Source: Opitutaceae bacterium (GTDB taxonomy: Bacteria; Verrucomicrobiota; Verrucomicrobiia; Opitutales; Opitutaceae). From it: a stretch of DNA of 5,781 bases. Under the pieces are notes generated by a model, which was not told the DNA's origin, searched no databases, and worked only from the letters and a program-made list of their open reading frames with translations. Below, one piece after another: positions 1 through 5,646 of the stretch (the stretch's first letter is position 1; each line of letters begins with the position of its first letter). The stretch spans positions 1 to 5,781 of the forward strand of contig PMSP01000208.1 in NCBI GenBank assembly GCA_003168315.1, written 5' to 3'. Position numbers and translations under genes: made by a program.

Positions 1-87
1 CCCGCCGCGCTTGGCGACTGGCAGGTGTTCACGGTTGCCGACGGCGTCTTCTCCGCCGAGGCTGGCCGGATGGGGGCTGCCGATTGA
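1..87 (+). CDS. C-terminal end of an unidentified protein (partial, cut by window edge)
   Basis: This frame is open from the first base to a TGA at 85-87 and gives 28 residues, from PALGDWQVFTVADG to MGAAD. It is taken as real for two reasons. Its third codon positions are mostly G or C, as in the surrounding genes. Its stop also overlaps the TTG start of the transporter gene (TTGA at 84-87), the usual spacing of coupled genes in an operon. The segment is too short to name a family. The 'VADGVFS' stretch faintly recalls the first strand region of some MBL-fold hydrolases, but there it would lie near the N-terminus and here the frame stops soon after, so I do not rely on it. Confidence 0.5.
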   Translation, partial: PAALGDWQVFTVADGVFSAEAGRMGAAD

Positions 88-818
88 ATTTCAACGCCTG
101 GGAGTGGTTTCTCGCGGTCCTTGCGTCCCTCCTCGTCGGCATAGCGAAGACGGGCATCACCGGGCTGAGCCTCCTCTTCGTCTCGATTTTCGCCGCGATC
201 ATGCCGGCGAAGCGCTCGACCGGTGTCGTCCTCCCGCTCCTCATCGTGGGAGACATCGTCGCCGTCCTCTCCTACCGCAAGCACGCGCACTGGGGGCACG
301 TCTGGCGGCTGTTCCCCTGGGCCGCCGCCGGCGTGGTCGCGGGCTCATTCGCGGTCGGGAGGATGGACGAGCGCGAGACCCGGATCGCCATCGGGGTGAT
401 CGTGATCGGGCTCACCTTCCTCCACCTTTGGCGGCGGATGCGCCAGGGGGTCCCGCAGGAGGAGCGCTCGGCCTGGTTCGCCCCCCTCATCGGCATGCTG
501 GCCGGCTTCACGACCATCGTCTCCAACGCGGCCGGGCCCCTCATGGTCATTTATCTGCTCGCGATGCGGCTCCCCAAGATGGAATACATGGGCACCGGGG
601 CCGTGTTTTTCCTCATGCTCAACCTGTTCAAGTCGCCCTTCATGATCGCGCTCGGCCTGATCACGCCGGCTAGCCTGGTGCTCAACCTCGAGCTCGCCCC
701 GGCGGTCATCGCGGGAACCCTCCTGGGGAGATGGCTTCTCGGCAGGATCAACCAGCGCGTCTTCGAGAACATCGCCCTGGCGCTGACGCTCGTCGCGGGG
801 GCGAGGATGTTCATCTGA
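84..818 (+). CDS. TauE/SafE family (DUF81) membrane transporter, putative sulfite/anion exporter
   Basis: A 244-residue, strongly hydrophobic protein with about eight membrane segments (roughly residues 6-36, 45-63, 75-93, 98-115, 130-158, 170-193, 200-220 and 225-243). It fits the TauE/SafE family, whose members move sulfite, sulfoacetate or related small anions across the inner membrane. Family signatures seen are GIAKTG at residues 19-24 in the first helix, the GxxAGFTTxxxNAAGP stretch around 137-152 that starts the second half of the internal duplication, and GTxAVFFxxxNLFKSP around 170-185. The length is normal for the family. The start is TTG at 84, because the next in-frame Met (residue 40) would delete the first helix and its signature; a GGGGG ribosome-binding run at 71-75 lies 8 nt upstream. 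The start overlaps the preceding stop by 4 bp, so translation is probably coupled. The substrate cannot be told from sequence, and no sulfur-metabolism gene lies nearby. Confidence 0.9.
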   Translation: MNFNAWEWFLAVLASLLVGIAKTGITGLSLLFVSIFAAIMPAKRSTGVVLPLLIVGDIVAVLSYRKHAHWGHVWRLFPWAAAGVVAGSFAVGRMDERETRIAIGVIVIGLTFLHLWRRMRQGVPQEERSAWFAPLIGMLAGFTTIVSNAAGPLMVIYLLAMRLPKMEYMGTGAVFFLMLNLFKSPFMIALGLITPASLVLNLELAPAVIAGTLLGRWLLGRINQRVFENIALALTLVAGARMFI

Positions 819-825
819 GGCGACG

Positions 826-855
826 ATGCGCGCTGAACCACGATGGCACGGATGA
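826..855 (+). other. Possible nine-codon leader ORF upstream of ruvC
   Basis: Eight bases after the transporter's stop begins an ATG (826) preceded by GAGG (817-820) at a 5-nt spacing, a better ribosome-binding arrangement than either candidate ruvC start has. It reads MRAEPRWHG and stops at TGA 853-855, which overlaps an in-frame ruvC ATG at 852 (ATGA). It may carry ribosomes onto the ruvC start. It is equally possible that this is chance, since short ORFs are common. Confidence 0.25.
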
Positions 856-1442
856 CCTCAAGGCAGATGTGGGCGGCCAAGCTCGCGGGGAGGCCCGTCC
901 CCGCGCCCTCGGCTCCGGGCTCGCGCGGGCACCCGCATGAGCTCCGGCTGAAGAAGGCGTTCGTCGGCCTCGTTCTCGGAATCGACCCGTCCCTGCGCGG
1001 CACGGGCCTCGCCCTGGTCGAGTTCAGGCTGGGTCGAACCCCCGTCCTCCTTCGGTGCACGACCGTCCGGATCCCTGCGAAGCGGACGATGGCATATGCG
1101 CTCGGCGAGATCCACAGGGCGGTGGGCGAGTACATCACCGCGGCCTCGGGCATCCGCCATGTCGCCCTTGAGCAGACGATCTACGTCCAGAATTTCCAGA
1201 CGGCGCAGATCCTCGGCGCCGCGCGCGGGGCGGCCATCGCCGCCGCGGCCCTCCAGGGGCTCCCCGTCTTCGAGTACGCGCCGCTGCGGGTGAAGCAGTC
1301 GGTCGCCGGAAACGGCCGGGCGAGCAAGGAGCAGCTGGCGCGCACCGTGAGCTCGCTCCTCGGCGCCCCCGGGGCGATCGGGATTGACGAGTCGGACGCG
1401 GCCGGCGTCGCCCTGTGCCACGCGTTCTCCTGGCAGCCCTGA
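843..1442 (+). CDS. ruvC: Crossover junction endodeoxyribonuclease RuvC
   Basis: RuvC is the dimeric, metal-dependent nuclease that cuts Holliday junctions symmetrically, normally with RuvAB branch migration, in recombination and repair. The 199-residue product shows the RNase H-like fold landmarks in order: GIDPSLRGTG with catalytic Asp48, HVALEQTIYVQNF with catalytic Glu110, the AQILGAARG helix, EYAPLRVKQSVAGNGRASKEQ-like junction-binding region near 144-164, and DESDAAGVALCH with Asp182 and Asp185. All four acidic catalytic residues are present. Compared with E. coli RuvC, where the first Asp is residue 7, this protein has about 40 extra N-terminal residues rich in Pro, Ala and basic residues. 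The start is uncertain: ATG 843 and ATG 852 are both in frame and neither has a clear ribosome-binding site; 852 is touched by the stop of a short upstream ORF. It follows the transporter gene by 24 bp and is probably co-transcribed. No ruvA or ruvB is in the window. Confidence 0.95.
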   Translation: MARMTSRQMWAAKLAGRPVPAPSAPGSRGHPHELRLKKAFVGLVLGIDPSLRGTGLALVEFRLGRTPVLLRCTTVRIPAKRTMAYALGEIHRAVGEYITAASGIRHVALEQTIYVQNFQTAQILGAARGAAIAAAALQGLPVFEYAPLRVKQSVAGNGRASKEQLARTVSSLLGAPGAIGIDESDAAGVALCHAFSWQP

Positions 1443-1459
1443 GGGCCGGCCCCCCTCAG
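1439..1459. terminator. Inverted repeat between convergent genes, possible bidirectional terminator
   Basis: CTGAGGG (1439-1445) and CCCTCAG (1453-1459) are a perfect 7-bp inverted repeat around a 7-nt loop. The arms contain the ruvC stop (1440-1442) and the kinase stop (1456-1458). An alternative fold is the 10-bp palindrome GGGCCGGCCC at 1443-1452. The position between two converging genes suits a shared terminator, but there is no T-run on either strand, so it is not a standard intrinsic terminator. Confidence 0.4.
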
Positions 1460-4161
1460 CCGAGGACGGTCTTAAGCACCTTCCCGAGCTCGGTCGCGCG
1501 GTACGGCTTCGTCAGGTACCCGCAGAACCCGAGGTCGAGGAACTGGCGGGCGATATCCTCGTTGTCATAGCCGCTGGAGACGATTGCGCGCACCTCGGGG
1601 TCCATCTCGCGCAGCAGCCCGAAGGTCTCCTCGCCGCCGAGGCCGCCGACGACCGTCAGGTCCATGATCACGGCGTCGTAGGGGCGCCCCACGTCCAGGT
1701 ATCGCTTGTAGAGCGCGATCGCCTCCTCGCCGTTCCTCGCGATGTCGAACTTGTAGTCCAGGCTCTGCAGCATCGCGGAGGTGAGGCTGCAGATATGCTC
1801 GTCATCGTCCATGAAGAGCACGCGGCCCGTGCCGAACCGCAGCGACGGGGCGGGACGCGCCTGGACGTCCGCCGGACGATCGGCGAGCGGCAGGAACACG
1901 CTGAAGACTGTCCCTTCCCCGAGCGTCGACTGGAGGCCGATCTCTCCGCCCACCTTGCGCACGATCGTGAGCACGGTCGCCAGGCCGAGGCCGGTCCCGT
2001 GCTTCTTCGTCGTGAAGAACGGGTCCCAGATCTTCTCCAGGTGCTCGGGCTTTATCCCGCTCGCGTTGTCGCGCACCTCGAACTCGACATAGTCGCCGGC
2101 CGACAGGGTGGCGATCTGCCCGGCGGAGATGTGGACGTTCGAGGCCTTAAGGTGAAGGCGCCCCTTGTGCGGGGCCGGCGGCATCGCCTGCAGGGCGTTG
2201 ACGATCAGGTTCTGGAACACCTGCAGGATCTGCGGCCGGTCGACCCTGACCGCGCCGGTCCCGTCCTGCACCTGCACGGTGATCTCGACCGCGGACCCCG
2301 CCGCGGCGATCTTCACCGCGTCCTCGAGGATCTCCCTCGGCTCGCACGCGGACACGGAGCCCGCGGCGCCCTTCGCGAACATGAGGAGCTGGCGCGTGAG
2401 GTGCTTGGCCGCGAGGCACGCCTTCTCCGAGTCCGCCAGCCTCGAATCGTCATGGTTGTCCCTGGCCAGGGAGACGCCGCCGAGGATGGTCGTCAGCAGG
2501 TTGTTGAAGTCGTGCGCGATGCCGCCCGCAAGCAGGCTCAGTGACTCGAACCGGTTCGCCTTGATGAGCTCCTCGGGCGTCAGGCTCATCTCGTCGGGAT
2601 TCCGGAACACGATCACCACGCCCCGGGGCTTCGAATCGTTCCCGAATGAGGCGCGGGCGGTCCAGACCACGGGCATGGGCCCCGAGCCGTGCACGAGGAG
2701 CGCCTGGTCGGCCACGAGGGGCAGGATCCCGCTCGCCGCGAGCGCCCGGTCGGCGGGATTGTCGCCCGGCTTTGCGGAGAGCCGGTCGACGAGTGAGAAC
2801 ACGTGGTCAAGCGGCTTGCCCGCGATCTCCTCGGAGGTCAGGCGCAGGAGCCGGCAGGCGGTCGCGTTCGCGAAGAGGATGATCCCGCGCGCGTCGGTGG
2901 CGATGACGCCTTCCGAGAGGGCCGAGAGGACCTCGTCGAAGATGGCCTTGGTCGCTGCGTCAAACATGCCTCCCGAGGGGGGGACCGGCTCCGCAGCCAC
3001 GGCCAGCACGCTGTCCGGTAGCGGAAAGGCGAAGCCGACGATGCGCGACAGGGTGCGCTTGCGGGTCAGCGTCCGGTTCAGGCCGAGGATCGCCTGGACC
3101 AGCCGGCCGTCGGCCGTGCGCAGGCGAACGACGCGGGAGAACGAGGACTGGCCGGGCGCCTGGGAGAGGAGCCACGCCTCGGCGCCCCCCGGGCATTCCT
3201 CGGGGGGGAGCGCGTCGGAGAGGGCGGCGCGGCCGTTGGACGGAGCGGCGAGCCCCCCGACCAGCCGGAGCCACGCCTCGGAGAACCAGGACGTGTCTCC
3301 GTCGTATTCAATCTCGAACGCCGCGAGCGACCCCTCGTCCGCCAGCGCCTTCAGGCGCGCGTCGCTCGTTATGCCGACCTCCTCGGACTCCTTGCGCTCC
3401 GTGGCGTCGATGTGGATGCCGATCACGCGCTCGAGCTCGCCGGACGTGCTCACCATCTGCACGCCGACGCACTGGATCCACGCCCAGTGGCCGTGCTTGT
3501 GCTTCATCCGGAACTCGACGCTGAAGGGCCGCACGCCGACCTTGAGCTTTCGGCCCGCCTTGTCCGGCGCCGCGGCCGAATCCTCCGGGTGGAGGAGGGT
3601 GAGCCACGCCTCGTAGGTGTCGGCGAGCTCCGAGTCGGCATATCCGAGCATCCGCTTCCACGCGGGGGAATAGAGGACGCGGCGCGCCCTCAGGTTCAGG
3701 TCGAAGAAGCCGACGGGGCCCTTCTCCGCGAAGAGCTGCAGCGCGGCCGACTGGTCGTCGGGGGACGGGGGCGGCACCGGCCCGGATTCAAGGGGCGTCT
3801 CGATGACGACGATGTATCCGCCCGCGGTGCCCATCGCCTTCTCCGCGCGGACCGCCATCGCGCGGGGCCCGCCCTCGCGCGGCTGCACCGAAAGGATCGC
3901 TCGCTTCTCCAGTATCGCCGCCAGGATGATGTCCCACTGGTCCTCGAGCATCTCGGGCTCGTCGCTGACGATATCGAGCGCGAAGAGTCCGGGGAAGAAT
4001 TCCCCGACAAGCTCGCCCGTCCCGGTCTGCCAGAGAAGCTTGGCCTCCTGGTTTGCGGAGACGACCTTGCCGCTCCCGTCGAGCACCAAGACGGCAACCT
4101 TTGCGGTCTTGAGACCCGCATTGGGGATCGTCAGCGGGGGAGGATTCTTTGGATCGCTCAC
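1456..4161 (-). CDS. Multi-PAS hybrid sensor histidine kinase with C-terminal receiver domain
   Basis: A 901-residue cytoplasmic signalling kinase (numbering from the GTG start). No signal peptide or membrane helix is visible. The N-terminal half holds about four PAS-like units: about 16-123, 138-258 (PAS plus a PAC-like end, 'GIHIDATERKESEE'), 268-383 (degenerate) and 403-523 (clear, 'EGVIATDARGIILFANA'). Next is the dimerisation/phosphoacceptor domain with LLAGGIAHDFNNLLT and His550, the NtrB-like HPK4 style of H-box. The ATPase domain has the N-box around Asn651/Asn655, the G1 box with Asp698, DPFFTT, and GTGLGL at 722-727. The receiver (about 780-901) keeps all key residues: the acidic DDD near 785-787, phospho-acceptor Asp834, Ser862 and Lys885. 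No output domain follows, so phosphate probably passes to an HPt or separate regulator not in this window. The start: GTG 4161 overlaps the hemH stop as GTGA; ATG 4182 (908 residues, 25-bp overlap) is the alternative. Neither has a strong ribosome-binding site, which favours coupling to hemH translation. Confidence 0.93.
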   Translation of the reverse strand: MSDPKNPPPLTIPNAGLKTAKVAVLVLDGSGKVVSANQEAKLLWQTGTGELVGEFFPGLFALDIVSDEPEMLEDQWDIILAAILEKRAILSVQPREGGPRAMAVRAEKAMGTAGGYIVVIETPLESGPVPPPSPDDQSAALQLFAEKGPVGFFDLNLRARRVLYSPAWKRMLGYADSELADTYEAWLTLLHPEDSAAAPDKAGRKLKVGVRPFSVEFRMKHKHGHWAWIQCVGVQMVSTSGELERVIGIHIDATERKESEEVGITSDARLKALADEGSLAAFEIEYDGDTSWFSEAWLRLVGGLAAPSNGRAALSDALPPEECPGGAEAWLLSQAPGQSSFSRVVRLRTADGRLVQAILGLNRTLTRKRTLSRIVGFAFPLPDSVLAVAAEPVPPSGGMFDAATKAIFDEVLSALSEGVIATDARGIILFANATACRLLRLTSEEIAGKPLDHVFSLVDRLSAKPGDNPADRALAASGILPLVADQALLVHGSGPMPVVWTARASFGNDSKPRGVVIVFRNPDEMSLTPEELIKANRFESLSLLAGGIAHDFNNLLTTILGGVSLARDNHDDSRLADSEKACLAAKHLTRQLLMFAKGAAGSVSACEPREILEDAVKIAAAGSAVEITVQVQDGTGAVRVDRPQILQVFQNLIVNALQAMPPAPHKGRLHLKASNVHISAGQIATLSAGDYVEFEVRDNASGIKPEHLEKIWDPFFTTKKHGTGLGLATVLTIVRKVGGEIGLQSTLGEGTVFSVFLPLADRPADVQARPAPSLRFGTGRVLFMDDDEHICSLTSAMLQSLDYKFDIARNGEEAIALYKRYLDVGRPYDAVIMDLTVVGGLGGEETFGLLREMDPEVRAIVSSGYDNEDIARQFLDLGFCGYLTKPYRATELGKVLKTVLG

Positions 4162-5192
4162 AAGGCGGCACCATTTAGCCATTCATGCACACGATTTGCG
4201 AGAAAATCGATAAATGAGGGATGGTCGTTGGGGCACGTCACTTTTTCAAAGCTCTCCCCACCAGCGGATAGGAAGGTCTCGCGCCCGACCATGGTGATCT
4301 CCTCAAGGGTCTCAAGGCAGTCGGCAAGGAAGCTCGGGCAGATCACGAGCAGGCGTTTCACGCCCGCCTTCGGCAGGCGGACAAACTCGAGGTCCGTGAA
4401 GGGCTGGAGCCACGGCTCGCCCGCGAGGCGGGACTGGTAGGATATCGAGTGCCTCGAGGGGTCGAGGCCGGCCCGCCGCGCGAATTCGGTCGTCGTCCGA
4501 ATGCACTGCGCCCTGTAGCAGGTGGCGTGGGCGGGCGAACACGTCGTGCAGCACTCGGCGAACCGGGTGCAATGCGCGCGGGAGGAGTCGGCCTTGCGCA
4601 GGTGGCGCTCCGGGATCCCGTGGTAGCTGAACAGCAGGTGGTCGTGCGGGGTCTGCAGGAAGGGCGCCGCGACCGAGTGGAGCATCTCGATGTAGTCCGG
4701 GTCGCCGTAGAACGGCTGGACGCAGCTGACCCGCATCCCCGGCGCGAGCCTTGCGGCCTCCTCGCGAACCTTGACGACCACGGTCTCCCAGGAGGCCATA
4801 GCATAGTGCGGGTACTGGGGGAAGAGGAGAACATCATCGCAGCCATCGGCCGCCAGCGACGCGACCGCGGAGGCTATCGAGGGGTTCCCGTACCTCATCG
4901 CGACCCGGACCGGCATGCCGGGCCCGAGCTTCTGCGCAAGCTTGCCGCGGACACTCTCCGAGGTCGCCACGAGGGGCGAGCCGTCCGCTCCCCAGATCTT
5001 GGAATAGGCATGGGCGGTCCGACTCGGGCGCGTGCGCAGGATGATCCCCTCAAGGAGCAGCCACCGGAGGGGGGCCGGTATGTCGAGCACGCGCTCGTCC
5101 CCCAGGAACTCGCGCAGGTAGCGCCGCACATCGGGCACCGACGTGGAGTCCGGGGAACCCAGGTTGACGATGAGCACGGCGCGTTTGGGCAT
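4158..5192 (-). CDS. hemH: Ferrochelatase with cysteine-rich internal insertion
   Basis: Ferrochelatase inserts Fe2+ into protoporphyrin IX (or coproporphyrin III in the coproporphyrin pathway) at the end of haem synthesis. The 344-residue product begins MPKRAVLIVNLGSPDS, the usual family opening, and shows FPQYPHYA, LLFSYHGIPERHL with the active-site His191, SYQSRLAGEPWLQP, and CPSFLADCLETLEEI with the conserved Glu294. Just after the His motif is an insertion with six cysteines at about 208, 214, 215, 218, 225 and 230; cysteine-rich internal segments of this kind hold a [2Fe-2S] cluster in some bacterial ferrochelatases (Myxococcus xanthus type). Whether a cluster forms here is an inference. 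ATG 5192 was chosen because it fits family N-termini and has GGTGG 8 nt upstream; a TTG at 5216 would add eight residues. The gene lies 31 bp after a small unknown gene and overlaps the kinase start by 4 bp at GTGA. Which porphyrin is used cannot be decided from this window. Confidence 0.95.
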   Translation of the reverse strand: MPKRAVLIVNLGSPDSTSVPDVRRYLREFLGDERVLDIPAPLRWLLLEGIILRTRPSRTAHAYSKIWGADGSPLVATSESVRGKLAQKLGPGMPVRVAMRYGNPSIASAVASLAADGCDDVLLFPQYPHYAMASWETVVVKVREEAARLAPGMRVSCVQPFYGDPDYIEMLHSVAAPFLQTPHDHLLFSYHGIPERHLRKADSSRAHCTRFAECCTTCSPAHATCYRAQCIRTTTEFARRAGLDPSRHSISYQSRLAGEPWLQPFTDLEFVRLPKAGVKRLLVICPSFLADCLETLEEITMVGRETFLSAGGESFEKVTCPNDHPSFIDFLANRVHEWLNGAAL

Positions 5193-5200
5193 CGCCGATT

Positions 5201-5205
5201 CCACC
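5201..5205 (-). promoter_or_regulatory. Ribosome-binding site that sets the hemH start
   Basis: Read on the minus strand this is GGTGG, 8 nt before ATG 5192, an acceptable variant of GGAGG at proper spacing. The competing upstream TTG (5216) has no comparable site at the right distance, so the site supports the shorter ferrochelatase. Confidence 0.5.
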
Positions 5206-5223
5206 CGCGCGTCCAACCCCGCG

Positions 5224-5541
5224 TCAAGCCGCGCCTCGACAGAATGTTATCAGTCGGATGAGGCTGTGCACGTTCTCAGGGGCGATCCGGTCGGTGACCA
5301 CCGTCCGCGGGTAGTTGTGCTCGAGGTCAAGGTGCACCCCGTCCTCGGCGCCGGGCCGCACAAAGTCCTCCACGAAGTCCATCCCGCCGCGGGAGCGCAT
5401 CCACCGATAGTAGGGGTCCGGGTCGTCGGACTCGATGACGACGTCATCGTGCATGAAGACGTGGCAGTAGAGAGTCAGGTCGCGGAACGAGGAGAACCAT
5501 GTCGGGGGATTGACGAGCTGGTCGCGGATGATGAGTGTCAT
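5224..5541 (-). CDS. Small acidic hypothetical protein, first gene of the hemH unit
   Basis: I do not recognise this 105-residue protein. It is judged real because its third codon positions are strongly G/C, it fills the gap upstream of hemH exactly, and it begins with ATG just inside the divergent intergenic region. It has 17 acidic and 10 Arg residues and no lysine, giving a net negative charge. Aromatic and His residues are common, for example 'WFSSFRDLTLYCHVFMHDD' and 'DPDPYYRWMRSRGG'. There is no signal peptide, membrane helix or repeat, so it is probably a soluble folded domain. The alternation of hydrophobic strands and charged turns suggests a small alpha/beta domain. The gene ends 31 bp before hemH, so the two are probably co-transcribed. 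The ribosome-binding site is weak (only CGGA/GCGAG-like bases upstream). Function unknown; a role linked to haem synthesis would be guesswork from position alone. Confidence 0.72.
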   Translation of the reverse strand: MTLIIRDQLVNPPTWFSSFRDLTLYCHVFMHDDVVIESDDPDPYYRWMRSRGGMDFVEDFVRPGAEDGVHLDLEHNYPRTVVTDRIAPENVHSLIRLITFCRGAA

Positions 5542-5559
5542 CTCGCGTCCGTCAGGTTG

Positions 5560-5572
5560 CGGAATATTTCCG
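5560..5572. promoter_or_regulatory. Short perfect inverted repeat, possible operator of the minus-strand unit
   Basis: CGGAA (5560-5564), TAT, TTCCG (5568-5572) is a perfect 5-bp inverted repeat with a 3-nt centre, in the AT-richer divergent intergenic region 19 bp before the start of the small unknown gene. It overlaps a weak minus-strand promoter candidate (TTAAAA at 5592-5587, then AAATAT 17 nt on, with only 4/6 and 3/6 consensus matches). A regulator binding here could control the minus-strand unit, but a repeat this short can occur by chance. Confidence 0.25.
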
Positions 5573-5604
5573 GTTGTTTGTCGTCGTTTTAAGCATTGCT
5601 GCAG

Positions 5605-5632
5605 TCGACAGGCTCCCTACCTCAGGTATAGT
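5605..5632 (+). promoter_or_regulatory. Sigma70-type promoter for gpmI
   Basis: TCGACA (5605-5610, five of six matches to TTGACA) and TATAGT (5627-5632, five of six to TATAAT) are separated by 16 bp. Transcription would begin near 5639-5640, only about 7-8 nt before the gpmI ATG. It lies in the 105-bp region between divergent genes, where a promoter for the mutase must be. Confidence 0.6.
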
Positions 5633-5646
5633 AAGCTGATATCCGC

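Noticed and set aside
11..673. 220-codon plus-strand frame overlapping the transporter
   Set aside because: Arg/Pro/His-rich shadow of the TauE/SafE gene in another frame.
551..1421. Minus-strand frames at 551-1153 and 858-1421
   Set aside because: Both are antisense to the transporter and ruvC and show no family features.
1384..2544. Long plus-strand open frame (386 codons) opposite the kinase 3' half
   Set aside because: It is antisense to the receiver and ATPase domains, which are unmistakable. It has low-complexity Arg/Leu/Asp/His-rich composition and no domain. High GC makes such antisense frames long.
2165..3616. 483-codon plus-strand frame
   Set aside because: Antisense to the kinase; Ser/Arg/Ala-rich with no recognisable fold. 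An artefact of high-GC codon use on the opposite strand.
3412..4440. 342-codon plus-strand frame across the kinase N-terminus and hemH end
   Set aside because: It crosses two genuine minus-strand genes, and its composition is the mirror of their codons.
4449..5261. 270-codon plus-strand frame opposite hemH
   Set aside because: hemH on the other strand has all family motifs; this frame is Arg/Gly-rich with none.
5599..5609. Adjacent CTGCAG and GTCGAC sites resembling a cloning polylinker
   Set aside because: They overlap by one base, unlike the usual vector order, and lie inside a plausible native promoter with normal flanking sequence.
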